In this document: piece by piece, positions 27,941 to 37,837 of the stretch | Layout of the letters: every line of letters starts with the position of its first letter | Position numbering within the stretch: the first letter of the stretch is position 1 | NCBI GenBank assembly: GCA_030429565.1 | Contig: JAUIFE010000020.1 | Location: forward strand, 89,898 to 153,897 | Origin: Holophagae bacterium | GTDB lineage: Bacteria > Acidobacteriota > Holophagae > Acanthopleuribacterales > Acanthopleuribacteraceae | Direction of reading: 5' to 3' | Length of the DNA stretch: 64,000 bases | The notes under the pieces: generated by a model | Database searches by the model: none | What the model saw: the letters and a program-made list of their open reading frames with translations, nothing else | What the model was told of the DNA's origin: nothing | Made by a program: the position numbers and the translations under genes

Positions 27941-28999
27941 ATGTCCTTGCCGATGCGCATCTCGCCTACGACAGGAAGATTTCTGTTCATCTTTGTTGCA
28001 CTTTCCGCTTTCATCCACTGTCATCCCATCGGTGAAAAAGAGGCCGATGCAGAGCAGCCTTTGCCAAAAGAAGCGCATCGCAACTATGCCCTCATCAAGG
28101 CTTATGAAAACCAAGACATAAACCTGTTCCGCGCGCTGCTCCAGCAAGGTGCCAACCCGAACATCAGGATCAACAGAAAGTGTCTCCCATTGTTGATCCG
28201 AATAATAGATGACAAAAAAAGGATTTTTTTTCACGCCCTGTTAGAGGCCGAACCCGACACCAACATCCAGTGCTATGACCGGTCTACGCCCATCACAGCA
28301 GCCATGACTCGCTACTTAAACGAAGAGTTTTCAATACTCCTCGAAAAGAAGCCGCGCTTGCTTGTTCCCGATCAATGCAACCAGGAAATTTTCTTATATA
28401 CCTTTCACGCGAACGGCGATCACGATCTTAAAGAACGCGCCATGGAGCAATTATATTGTGAAGCTATTGATTTCGAGGAATTAAGATCATTCTTCCGGGC
28501 GGTTGAAAATGACGACCTCCATGCCGTCAAAGAATTCCTTGATGCGTTCCCCCACTTTCTCCATCGCTACAACAACGAGGGTGAGACACCATTTACATGG
28601 GCTATCAATAAACACGCCATGCGTGTGGCACGACACTTCATCGACGACGAACCCATTAATAATAAAAAGAACCTTCTCGGCGACTTTCCGGCCTACATCG
28701 CACTAAAGCAGGACAACAGGGAGATTTACCAAATCCTGATTGAACGGAACAACCAAACACATAGGCTAACGGATTTGTCGGAGTCCTTGCTTCACCTTGC
28801 TGTTCAAAAATCCGACCAGGATGAGATCATGCGCCTCATCGAGTTAAAGGTCGCGTGGGAAACGATCAACTTCGAAGGCTTTCAGGCATTTGATTATCTC
28901 AATGCTGAACTGAGAGAAAAACTATCCCGGCGTATCAGGCTCCCACCGCCGACCATAACCAACGACTTCAGAATGAAAACCTACCCAGCTTACGGATAA
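27941..28999 (+). CDS. Ankyrin-type exported protein, possibly a lipoprotein
   Basis: A 352-residue protein with an N-terminal hydrophobic segment (GRFLFIFVALSAFIHC) whose Cys could be lipidated, although His at the preceding position is atypical for a lipobox. Ankyrin-like repeats follow: YENQDINLFRALLQQGANPN, NNEGETPFTWAINKHAMRVA, NNKKNLLGDFPAYIALKQ, and LLHLAVQKSDQDEIMRLIE. Ankyrin repeats bind other proteins. The ATG at 27941 has GGGAGG nine bases upstream; earlier in-frame starts from 27821 lack such a site. Its sequence is richer in A/T and uses more varied codons than neighbours, so it may have been acquired (impression only). Partner unknown. Confidence 0.75.
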   Translation: MSLPMRISPTTGRFLFIFVALSAFIHCHPIGEKEADAEQPLPKEAHRNYALIKAYENQDINLFRALLQQGANPNIRINRKCLPLLIRIIDDKKRIFFHALLEAEPDTNIQCYDRSTPITAAMTRYLNEEFSILLEKKPRLLVPDQCNQEIFLYTFHANGDHDLKERAMEQLYCEAIDFEELRSFFRAVENDDLHAVKEFLDAFPHFLHRYNNEGETPFTWAINKHAMRVARHFIDDEPINNKKNLLGDFPAYIALKQDNREIYQILIERNNQTHRLTDLSESLLHLAVQKSDQDEIMRLIELKVAWETINFEGFQAFDYLNAELREKLSRRIRLPPPTITNDFRMKTYPAYG

Positions 29000-29078
29000 G
29001 ACCACGGTCATCCCGCAATTTAGACTGTCGCGGAAATAATCGGCTGAAATACGGGACAAAGAACAACCCAGAAATAGA

Positions 29079-29106
29079 AAAAGGGCGGTGTTGCCACCGC
29101 CCTTTT
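29079..29106. terminator. Terminator of the rpoBC operon
   Basis: A perfect 12-bp stem AAAAGGGCGGTG / CACCGCCCTTTT with a four-base loop lies about 20 bases beyond the rpoC stop; its T run on the minus strand ends the ribosomal-protein/RNA-polymerase transcript. It is symmetric and can also end the ankyrin gene transcript. Confidence 0.9.
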
Positions 29107-29124
29107 CGTTGATTGGTCTAAGGA

Positions 29125-32100
29125 TTAGATCGTGGTTTTGGCACCGCTGATCTTTTCCTGACTGCTTTTGATCAAACTGTCGAGGCTGAACTCATCGGCG
29201 ACCTCGTCGGTTTTCTCGCGAATCGTGGTGTCGGGGTCGATCTCGACATCGCGGTAGTAAATCATACCGGTACCGGCCGGGATCAATTTACCCATGATGA
29301 CGTTCTCTTTCAGGCCGCGCAGGGTGTCGACCTTGCCTTCGATTGAAGCTTCGGTCAAGACGCGCGTGGTTTCCTGGAAGGACGCGGCCGAGATAAAGGA
29401 ATCGGTCGACAAGGACGCCTTGGTGATACCCACCAACAGCGGGTGACCTTTGGCAGGCTGGCCGCCTTCGGCGATGACGCGTTCGTTTTCCTTTTGGAAG
29501 CGGAACTTATCAACACGCTCACCAACGATGAAGATGGTGTCACCCACTTCGTCAACTTCCATCCAACGCATCATCTGACGGATGATGATTTCGATGTGTT
29601 TGTCGTTGATGTTAACGCCCTGCAGACGGTAAACCTCTTGGATCTCGTCGACCAAGAATTTCTGCAATTCTTTTTCACCGAGAACGTTGAGGATATCGTG
29701 CGGGCTACGCGCGCCGTCGATCAACTGTTCACCGGCACGGATGAACTCACCCTCTTTAAAGTGGATGTACTTACCTTTGGGAACCGAGTACTCGCGCTTA
29801 ACGCCGTATTCGTTCTCAACGGAAATCTTCTGCTGACCACGGCTGATGTTGCCGTAGGAAACGACACCGTCAAGTTCGGCGATAACCGCCGGCTCTTTCG
29901 GTTTACGACCTTCGAACAACTCAACGATACGCGGCAGACCACCGGTGATGTCCATCTGACGGGTGGTGTCTTTGGCGATCTTGGCGATAACGTCACCGGC
30001 GTGGATTTCCACTTCCCGTTCGATCATGATCAAGGACTCGTTCGGCAGCGGATAACGGTCCATTACTTTGCCGTCGGCGTCTTTGATCAAAATGGTTGGG
30101 TGCAGTTTTTCATCGGCGGAAGGAACGATTTTCTGACGCGAGTAAGAGGTCGCTTCGTCCACTTCTTCGACCATGGTGACACCAGGGATGATGTCTTTGA
30201 AGTCGGAGGTACCGGACACTTCGGAGACAACAACGAAGGAGTACGGATCCCATTCAACCAACACGGTGTTGGGTTCAACTTCTTGGCCGGAATGAACTTT
30301 CACTTTGGCACCGATAACGGTGGCGTAGTGTTCTTCACGACCCTCATCGTCGATGACGACAACGGTACCGTTACGCGACAAGCAAACCTCGTCGCCGTCG
30401 CGGCCCTGAACGGTTTTCATGTTGCGGAAATCGATCTTACCACCGCGACGGGTGATGTGCGTCGATTGCTCGTCAACGGCGGAAGCGGCACCACCAATGT
30501 GGAAGGTCCGCATGGTCAACTGAGTACCCGGCTCACCGATGGATTGGGCGGCAATAACACCAACCGCTTCACCGATCTCAACCAGGTTACCCGTGGCCAA
30601 GTTTTTGCCGTAGCAAAGACGACACACGCCGTATTCCGATTCACAGGTCAACACCGAACGAATGGTCACTTCGTGGATGCCGGCGTACTCAATGTTCTGC
30701 GCGGCGGACGGCGAGATCATTTCGTTGGCTTCAACCAACATTTCGTTGCTGGTGGGGTGATAAACATCGTCCAAAGCAACCCGACCGATGATGCGGTCTT
30801 TCAAAGATTCGATCAACTCGCCCTGCTCAATGATGGCGTGGGCGGTGATGCCGTCCAAGGTACCGCAATCTTCTTCAGTGATGATCACGTCTTGAGCAAC
30901 GTCGACGAGACGACGGGTCAGGTAACCCGAGTCAGCGGTTTTCAGTGCGGTATCGGCCAGACCTTTCCGCGCACCGTGCGTCGAGATGAAGTACTGCAGT
31001 ACCGTCAGACCTTCTTTAAAGTTGGCGGTGATCGGTGTCTCGATGATTTCACCAGAAGGCTTGGCCATCAGGCCACGCATGCCGGCCAACTGACGAATCT
31101 GCTGCTTCGAACCACGGGCACCGGAGTCAGCCATAATGAAGATCGGGTTGAGGTGTTCGTTGCTGATGTTGACGTCTTCCATAAAGTCGAACATCTCTTT
31201 GGCGATGTCCTCGGTTACTTCCGACCAGATCTGAACAACCTTGTTGTAACGTTCTTTGTTGGTCAACAAACCGTCTTTGTACTGGTGTTCAACCTCGATT
31301 ACCTTGTCTTTGGCAGACTCGAGTAGTTCCTCTTTGTTGGGCGGAATCACCATGTCGTCGATGCCGAAGGAAATGCCGGCGACGGTGGCGTAAAGGAAAC
31401 CCAACTCTTTGAGGATATCCAAGCAACGAACGGTGCGTTCGCGGCCGAAGGAGTTGTTCCAGTAGTAAACCAGGCTGGTCAAACCGCCCTTCTTGAACAG
31501 ACCGTTGATGAACGGCATGTCATCGGGGAAGGCGGCGTTGAAGATAACGCGACCGACAGTGGTTTCAATCAGTTTGTTGTTAACCTCGGCTTCCAAGTGC
31601 GCCTGAACACTTTGTTTCTGGGCGGCTTGTTCCAGGTCGATCAACTTACCGGTGTAACGCAGGTAAATACGGGTGTGGGTCTCAACCAAACCACGTTCCT
31701 TGGCGGCCAAAACGTCCTGCATGCTCTTGAAGACCATGCCTTCACCTGGCAGATCCTCGCGCGACAAGGTCAGGTAGTAAGAACCCAGCACGATGTCTTG
31801 GGTCGGTACCGTGATCGGGTGACCGTGCGCCGGCGACAAGATGTTGCGCGAACTCAGCATCAGCGTTTCCGCTTCGATGACCGAGGTCGGACTCAAAGGC
31901 ACGTGAACCGCCATTTGGTCACCGTCAAAGTCGGCGTTAAACGCGGTACATACCAGTGGGTGCAAGCGAATCGCTTTACCTTCAACCAATACCGGATAGA
32001 AGGCCTGAATGCCGAGACGGTGAAGCGTCGGCGCGCGGTTGAGCAAGACGGGGTGCGACTTGACCGCTTCTTCCAGAACTTCCCAAACAACCGGCGAACG

Positions 32101-33309
32101 CGCTTCAACGAGTTCTTTGGCGGTTTTGACGGTGGATGCGTGGTTGTACTTTTCCAACAAGTTGTAGATAAACGGCTTAAACAGCTCAAGCGCCATCGCC
32201 TTAGGTAGACCGCACTGGTCGAGGTTGAGCTCCGGTCCGACAACAATTACGGTACGACCAGAGTAGTCAACACGCTTACCCAACAAGTTTTGACGGAAAC
32301 GACCTTGTTTCCCTTTAAGGGTGTCGGACAGCGACTTGAGCGGACGGTTGTTGCCGCCCTTGAGCACGCGACCGCGACGGCCGTTGTCGAACAAGGCGTC
32401 AACCGCTTCCTGCAGCATGCGTTTCTCGTTGCGAATAATCACGTCCGGTGCGCGCAGCTCCAACAGCTTTTTGAGGCGGTTGTTGCGGTTAATCACGCGG
32501 CGGTAGAGATCGTTGAGGTCGGAGGTCGCGAAACGACCACCGTCCAACGGTACCAACGGACGCAGTTCCGGCGGGATGACGGGGATGACGTCGAGAATCA
32601 TCCATTCGGGTTTGTTGCCGCTCTTCAAGAAAGCTTCAACAACCTTGAGGCGTTTGGCCAGTTTGGTCCGTTTCTGCGCCGAGGTTTCGTGGCGCATGCT
32701 GTAGCGCAACTCGGTGGCCAGATCGTCGAGATCCAAACCTTGCAGCAGTTCTTTGATGGCTTCCGCACCCATTTTGGCGGTGAAAACCGGACCGTACTCT
32801 TCGCGAAGTTGGCGATAGCGTTCTTCGGTCAACAGTTCTTTTGGCTGAATGGTGGAAATACCACCCGGATCGATCACGGCGTATGCTTCGAAATAAAGCA
32901 CGCGCTCGAGGTCTTTCAGCGACACGTCGAGCAGGTAACCGATGCGGCTGGGCAGGCCCTTGAAGAACCAGACGTGGGATACGGGCGCGGCCAACTCAAT
33001 GTGACCCATGCGCTCACGGCGAACTTTGGAGAGGGTGACCTCAACGCCGCACTTATCGCAAATAATGTTGCGGTATTTCATCCGCTTGTATTTGCCGCAC
33101 AAACACTCCCAGTCCACGACAGGACCAAAGATCCGAGCGCAAAAGAGACCGTCTTTTTCGGGTTTGAAGGTTCGATAGTTGATCGTCTCTGGTTTGGTTA
33201 CCTCGCCGAACGACCACGAACGGATCGTTTCGGGAGAAGCGAGACTGATTCGAATGGCTTCAAACTCATTGATCGCCGGCTGGCGATTGTAAAACCCATG
33301 ACGTTGCAT
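29125..33309 (-). CDS. rpoC: DNA-directed RNA polymerase subunit beta'
   Basis: The 1394-residue catalytic largest subunit of RNA polymerase. The N-terminal zinc ribbon is C69-x-C71-x12-C84-xx-C87 (WECLCGK ... CDKC). The catalytic Mg motif NADFDGDQMAVH is present, as are the bridge-helix/trigger-loop region (TAHGARKGLADTALKTADSG) and the second zinc site (CESEYGVCRLC). Length fits a bacterial beta' without large lineage insertions. It starts 27 bases after rpoB with AGGAGG before ATG 33309, in the usual rpoB-rpoC order, and ends at a strong terminator. Confidence 0.99.
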   Translation of the reverse strand: MQRHGFYNRQPAINEFEAIRISLASPETIRSWSFGEVTKPETINYRTFKPEKDGLFCARIFGPVVDWECLCGKYKRMKYRNIICDKCGVEVTLSKVRRERMGHIELAAPVSHVWFFKGLPSRIGYLLDVSLKDLERVLYFEAYAVIDPGGISTIQPKELLTEERYRQLREEYGPVFTAKMGAEAIKELLQGLDLDDLATELRYSMRHETSAQKRTKLAKRLKVVEAFLKSGNKPEWMILDVIPVIPPELRPLVPLDGGRFATSDLNDLYRRVINRNNRLKKLLELRAPDVIIRNEKRMLQEAVDALFDNGRRGRVLKGGNNRPLKSLSDTLKGKQGRFRQNLLGKRVDYSGRTVIVVGPELNLDQCGLPKAMALELFKPFIYNLLEKYNHASTVKTAKELVEARSPVVWEVLEEAVKSHPVLLNRAPTLHRLGIQAFYPVLVEGKAIRLHPLVCTAFNADFDGDQMAVHVPLSPTSVIEAETLMLSSRNILSPAHGHPITVPTQDIVLGSYYLTLSREDLPGEGMVFKSMQDVLAAKERGLVETHTRIYLRYTGKLIDLEQAAQKQSVQAHLEAEVNNKLIETTVGRVIFNAAFPDDMPFINGLFKKGGLTSLVYYWNNSFGRERTVRCLDILKELGFLYATVAGISFGIDDMVIPPNKEELLESAKDKVIEVEHQYKDGLLTNKERYNKVVQIWSEVTEDIAKEMFDFMEDVNISNEHLNPIFIMADSGARGSKQQIRQLAGMRGLMAKPSGEIIETPITANFKEGLTVLQYFISTHGARKGLADTALKTADSGYLTRRLVDVAQDVIITEEDCGTLDGITAHAIIEQGELIESLKDRIIGRVALDDVYHPTSNEMLVEANEMISPSAAQNIEYAGIHEVTIRSVLTCESEYGVCRLCYGKNLATGNLVEIGEAVGVIAAQSIGEPGTQLTMRTFHIGGAASAVDEQSTHITRRGGKIDFRNMKTVQGRDGDEVCLSRNGTVVVIDDEGREEHYATVIGAKVKVHSGQEVEPNTVLVEWDPYSFVVVSEVSGTSDFKDIIPGVTMVEEVDEATSYSRQKIVPSADEKLHPTILIKDADGKVMDRYPLPNESLIMIEREVEIHAGDVIAKIAKDTTRQMDITGGLPRIVELFEGRKPKEPAVIAELDGVVSYGNISRGQQKISVENEYGVKREYSVPKGKYIHFKEGEFIRAGEQLIDGARSPHDILNVLGEKELQKFLVDEIQEVYRLQGVNINDKHIEIIIRQMMRWMEVDEVGDTIFIVGERVDKFRFQKENERVIAEGGQPAKGHPLLVGITKASLSTDSFISAASFQETTRVLTEASIEGKVDTLRGLKENVIMGKLIPAGTGMIYYRDVEIDPDTTIREKTDEVADEFSLDSLIKSSQEKISGAKTTI

Positions 33310-33336
33310 GTTTCCTCCTCTACTTCTCGGACCTAA

Positions 33337-36300
33337 TTACTCTTCAGAACCTTCAGTTGGCTCGGCGGTCAACTTATCCAAGTCACCTTCCTTGAACAGT
33401 TGAACATCCAAGGCCAAACTTTGCAGTTCTTTGACAAGAACGTTGAAGGATTCGGGAATGCCGGGCTCACACGCGGGTTCGCCTTTAACGATCGCTTCGT
33501 AAATCCGGGTACGGCCCTGTACATCGTCGGATTTAACCGTCAGCAGCTCTTGCAGAATGTGCGCGGCGCCGTATGCTTCGAGCGCCCAAACTTCCATCTC
33601 ACCGAAACGCTGACCACCGAACTGGGCTTTACCACCGAGCGGTTGTTGCGTAATGAGCGAGTAGGGACCAATCGAACGCGAGTGAATTTTGTTATCAACC
33701 AAGTGGTGCAGCTTAAGGATGTAGATGACACCCACGGTAACCGGCTGCTCAAAAGGTTCACCGGTACGGCCGTCGTACAGCACGGTTTTACCGGAGGTTG
33801 GGAAGTTGGCTTGTTTGAGCCAATCTTTGATGTCCGCTTCGCGAGCACCGTCAAATACCGGCGTGGCAAAGTGTTTGCCCAATCGCTTACCGGCCATGCC
33901 CAAGTGCGTTTCCAGGATCTGACCAACGTTCATACGCGAAGGAACACCCAACGGGTTCAGAACCACGTCGACGGAGGTGCCATCCGGCATGTACGGCATG
34001 TCTTCTTCAGGAAGAATCAAGGAAACAACACCTTTGTTCCCGTGGCGACCGGCCATTTTGTCACCAACTTGGAGCTTGCGTTTCACGGCGACGAACACTT
34101 TAACCAGTTTGATAACACCTGGCGGTAATTCATCACCACGTTTCAGCTTTTCGACTTCCTCTTCGAAGACTTGACGGGCGACTTCGACCTGTTGGTTGGT
34201 TTTGGAGGAAATATTGGCAATTTCGAGCTGGATGTTGGGGTCGGTGACATCGATGCGCTTGAGGTCGGAAAGTTTGAGACCTTCCAACAGCTCGGGATCG
34301 ATGGCGCCGCCGGCACTGATCAGAACTTCACCGGTCAAGGGGTGCAGGACGTCGTCCAACACTTCTTTGCCCTTCAACAAGCGACGAATGTTTTTAATCG
34401 CCTGGTTTTGGATGATTTGTTCTTGATCTTCCAAGCTCTGCTTCAATTTAAGCGTTTGCTCTTCTTCAATCTGCAGCGAACGGCTGTCTTTATCGACGCC
34501 TTTACGCGAGAAGATTTTGACGTCAACAACGGTACCGCGGATGCCGGGAGGCGCGTAAAGCGAAGCGTCGCGAACATCGCCGGCTTTTTCACCGAAGATG
34601 GCACGCAACAGTTTCTCTTCCGGGGTCAATTGGGTTTCGCCCTTAGGGGTAACCTTACCGACCATGATGCTGCCAGGTTTGATGGAAGCACCGATGCGGA
34701 TAATGCCGGAATCGTCCAAGTCCTTGAGGAATTCTTCACTCAAGTTGGGGATGTCGCGCGTGATTTCCTCGGGACCGAGTTTGGTATCACGGGCTTCGAT
34801 TTCGAACTCCTCAATGTGGATTGAGGTGTACACGTCTTCTTTAACGACGCGTTCGGAAATCAGGATGGCATCCTCGAAGTTGTAACCACGCCAAGGCATG
34901 AAGGCAACCAACACGTTTTTACCCAAGGCCAACTCACCACACTCGGTGCAGGCACCGTCGGCGATAACCTGATTCTTGCGCACGTAGTCGCCCTTGCGAA
35001 CCAGTGGCTTTTGGTTAAAGCAGGTGTTTTGGTTGGAACGCTTGAACTTGGACAGATAGTACACGTCCACACCGAAGTCGGGGATTTCGCCGACATCGTC
35101 GCGCGACCCCTCGAGACGGATAACGATGTGCTCGGCGTCAACGGTTTCAACCCAGCCGTTGTTGCGGCAAACCAGGGTTGCACCGGAGTCGCGGGCGGCG
35201 ATGTACTCCATGCCGGTACCAACCAAAGGTGCTTCGGTTTTCAGCAGCGGTACGGCCTGACGTTGCATGTTGGAACCCATCAGTGCGCGGTTGGCGTCAT
35301 CGTTCTCGAGGAACGGAATCAGCGAGGCGGCAACCGAGACAACCTGTTTCGGTGAAACGTCAATGTAGTTAATGGTTTCGCGTGGGAACAACTTGAATTC
35401 ACCGCCGCAGCGAGAGTTAACCTGTTCCTGCGAGAGACGGCCGTCGTCGTCGAGCGGCGCGTTGGCCTGGGCGATGACGTACTTGTCTTCTTCCCAAGCG
35501 CTGAGGTAATGGGCGTATGCCTCGTAGGTGACCTTGTCGTTTTCGTTATCGATTTTGCTGTTAAGCGACTCGACGTGCTCCAAGGTAACCACATCGCCTT
35601 TGCTGTGACCGCTACCGGAGGGGTTGATGATGCTGACTTCGCGAATCACGCGACCGTCTTCAACACGGTAGTAAGGCGACTCAATGAAGCCGAACTCGTT
35701 AATGCGTGCATAACAACTTAACGAGGAAATCAAACCGATGTTCGGACCTTCCGGCGTTTCAATCGGACAAATACGGCCGTAGTGCGAGGTGTGAACGTCA
35801 CGGACTTCGAAACCGGCGCGTTCACGCGACAAACCACCCGGACCCAAGGCCGACAGACGGCGTTTGTGGGTAATTTCAGAAAGCGGGTTGGTTTGGTCCA
35901 TAAACTGAGACAACTGGCTGGAACCAAAGAATTCTTTGATGCTGGCCATAACCGGTTTGGCGTTGATCAGTTCGTGCGGCATGATGGTGTTGAGGTCGTT
36001 GTAAAGCGACATCTTTTCTTTAATGGCGCGCTGCATGCGCACCAAGCCGACGCGCAACTGGTTTTCCAGCAATTCGCCGACGGAACGAACACGACGGTTA
36101 CCCAGGTGATCGATGTCGTCGACTTTGCCGATGTTGCGGTGCAGGCGCAGCAAGTAATCGATCGTGGCGTGGAAGTCCTCAGGGGTCAAAACACGCTGTT
36201 CGAGGTTTTTCTCGAGGTTGAGTTTGGTGCAGAATTTGAGACGGCCGACACGCGAAAAGTCGTAGCGTTGCGAGTCGAAGAACATCTGCATGAACAACTT

Positions 36301-37653
36301 GCGCGAGCTTTCCACCGTGGGCGGGTCGCCGGGACGCATTTTGCGGTAAATCTCAACCAGGGCTTCCTCGGGCGAACGGACTTGGTCGCCGGTCAAGGTG
36401 TTGGAAACCAGCTCACCGCAGGAGTCAACCTCGGGGAAGAAGACTTCGGCGGCGGTGATGCCGTTTTGCATGATGGTCGCCAACAGCTCTTCGTCCATGG
36501 CGGTGTTGGCTTCAGCCAAGATCTCACCGGTCTCCTCGTTAACCAAGTCGGCCAGCAAGGTGGTTTTGGGCAAGCTATCGGGTTGGACGGCGTAGTATTC
36601 AATGCCGGCTTTTTTGAGCTGGCGCTGCGATGCGCGCGACACTTTACGGCCGGCGGCAACCACCACCTCACCGTCGTCATTGTTGACGTCGTCGGCGTAT
36701 TTCGCACCCAAGGCGGCTTCGTACATGCCGAGCAGGATTTTGCCGTCGCGGAAACGGATCACCTGCGGCTCTTGGTACTTGCGCAAAATGCTTTCGTTGC
36801 TGTGGATGTCTTTATCCAAGCTGCCGAGCGCGCGAATGAAGCTGGTGCCGAGGAACTTGCGTTTGCGGTCAATGCGGACGTACAACACGCCTTTGGAATC
36901 GGTTTCGAACTCGATCCAGCTACCGCGATAAGGAATGATTTGGGCGTGGTAGGTGCCCTGGTCGTCACCCTCGGAGAAAAAGACACCCGGCGAACGGTGC
37001 ATCTGAGACACGATGACGCGCTCGGTACCGTTGATGATAAAGGTGCCCTGCTCGGTCATGAGCGGGATGTCACCGAAATAGACTTCTTGTTCTTTAATGT
37101 CCCGCGGCAGTGGGGCGGCGTCGGCGGGGGCGCCTTCTTCTTTGTCCCAAACCACCAAGCGGACGGTGACCTTGAGCGGGGCGTCAAACGTCAGACCACG
37201 CTCTTTACACTCGTCAACGGAGTATTTAACTTTCAATTTGACAGACGTACCGCAGACGTCGCAGATCGCCTTTTGGTTTTCATTGGTGGCGCCGCAGTCG
37301 TCGCAGGTCAAACGGTGACCGGAATACTGATCGGAAATGATCATGTGACTGCACTGGTGGCACTCGGTTCGGTTGTGGTGAATGCCTTGTAATTTACCGC
37401 ACCGACATTCCCAGTTGCCGATCGTATAATCGACAAACTCCAGAGAACAGGTATCTTTGAAATCAGAGATAGGGAAAAGAGACTCAAAAACCGCTTTCAG
37501 GCCAATGTCCGAACGTTCGTTGGTTAACTTGTCCATCTGCAGGAAGTAATCGTAAGAGGCCTTTTGAATATTGATCAGATTCGGCACCGGAATCGACGTT
37601 TCAATGTTGGCGAAATCAGTACGTTGGCGATAGGTGAGTTCGGAATTGCCCAT
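33337..37653 (-). CDS. rpoB: DNA-directed RNA polymerase subunit beta, with Cys-rich insertion
   Basis: The 1438-residue beta subunit, forming the active-site cleft with beta'. Standard landmarks are present: GTFIINGTERVIVSQMHRSPGVFF, the rifampicin region around SQLSQFMDQTNPLSEITHKRR, and the C-terminal GGKAQFGGQRFGEMEVWALE. Unlike the E. coli protein, residues about 81-140, between the segments LEFVDYTIG and KYSVDECKERG, hold an insertion with eight cysteines (83, 85, 98, 101, 117, 120, 131, 134) forming two probable zinc ribbons. I recall similar insertions in acidobacterial RpoB, which supports the lineage call. ATG 37653 has AAGGAG upstream. Confidence 0.98.
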   Translation of the reverse strand: MGNSELTYRQRTDFANIETSIPVPNLINIQKASYDYFLQMDKLTNERSDIGLKAVFESLFPISDFKDTCSLEFVDYTIGNWECRCGKLQGIHHNRTECHQCSHMIISDQYSGHRLTCDDCGATNENQKAICDVCGTSVKLKVKYSVDECKERGLTFDAPLKVTVRLVVWDKEEGAPADAAPLPRDIKEQEVYFGDIPLMTEQGTFIINGTERVIVSQMHRSPGVFFSEGDDQGTYHAQIIPYRGSWIEFETDSKGVLYVRIDRKRKFLGTSFIRALGSLDKDIHSNESILRKYQEPQVIRFRDGKILLGMYEAALGAKYADDVNNDDGEVVVAAGRKVSRASQRQLKKAGIEYYAVQPDSLPKTTLLADLVNEETGEILAEANTAMDEELLATIMQNGITAAEVFFPEVDSCGELVSNTLTGDQVRSPEEALVEIYRKMRPGDPPTVESSRKLFMQMFFDSQRYDFSRVGRLKFCTKLNLEKNLEQRVLTPEDFHATIDYLLRLHRNIGKVDDIDHLGNRRVRSVGELLENQLRVGLVRMQRAIKEKMSLYNDLNTIMPHELINAKPVMASIKEFFGSSQLSQFMDQTNPLSEITHKRRLSALGPGGLSRERAGFEVRDVHTSHYGRICPIETPEGPNIGLISSLSCYARINEFGFIESPYYRVEDGRVIREVSIINPSGSGHSKGDVVTLEHVESLNSKIDNENDKVTYEAYAHYLSAWEEDKYVIAQANAPLDDDGRLSQEQVNSRCGGEFKLFPRETINYIDVSPKQVVSVAASLIPFLENDDANRALMGSNMQRQAVPLLKTEAPLVGTGMEYIAARDSGATLVCRNNGWVETVDAEHIVIRLEGSRDDVGEIPDFGVDVYYLSKFKRSNQNTCFNQKPLVRKGDYVRKNQVIADGACTECGELALGKNVLVAFMPWRGYNFEDAILISERVVKEDVYTSIHIEEFEIEARDTKLGPEEITRDIPNLSEEFLKDLDDSGIIRIGASIKPGSIMVGKVTPKGETQLTPEEKLLRAIFGEKAGDVRDASLYAPPGIRGTVVDVKIFSRKGVDKDSRSLQIEEEQTLKLKQSLEDQEQIIQNQAIKNIRRLLKGKEVLDDVLHPLTGEVLISAGGAIDPELLEGLKLSDLKRIDVTDPNIQLEIANISSKTNQQVEVARQVFEEEVEKLKRGDELPPGVIKLVKVFVAVKRKLQVGDKMAGRHGNKGVVSLILPEEDMPYMPDGTSVDVVLNPLGVPSRMNVGQILETHLGMAGKRLGKHFATPVFDGAREADIKDWLKQANFPTSGKTVLYDGRTGEPFEQPVTVGVIYILKLHHLVDNKIHSRSIGPYSLITQQPLGGKAQFGGQRFGEMEVWALEAYGAAHILQELLTVKSDDVQGRTRIYEAIVKGEPACEPGIPESFNVLVKELQSLALDVQLFKEGDLDKLTAEPTEGSEE

Positions 37654-37802
37654 AAGCGACGCTCCTTCTTAATGAGTGTCAATGACACCCTACCCCTAGA
37701 CACACAAAGGCCGGACCACGATTTGCGGCCGGCTTTTTAAGAGTTGAATCAATTTTGGGGATGGTTGGTTTCGGTCCCACACGGAGAAATTGTTGTACCT
37801 TG

Positions 37803-37829
37803 AAAAACGGCACCCCAGAGGGGGTGCCG
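37803..37829 (-). terminator. Terminator/attenuator between rplL and rpoB
   Basis: A 9-bp GC-rich stem (CGGCACCCC / GGGGTGCCG, loop AGAG) followed on the minus strand by five T. It lies nine bases after the rplL stop. In many bacteria partial termination here sets the ratio of ribosomal stalk protein to RNA polymerase. A second, weaker palindrome lies at about 37706-37738. Confidence 0.8.
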
Positions 37830-37837
37830 CGAGATAA

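Noticed and set aside
29443..31326. 627-codon open frame antisense to rpoC
   Set aside because: It lies opposite a highly conserved rpoC sequence; the length comes from codon bias of the sense gene. Composition is Phe/Val/Asp-rich and has no ribosome binding site.
35782..37392. 536-codon open frame antisense to rpoB
   Set aside because: Same reasoning: a shadow of rpoB codon usage.
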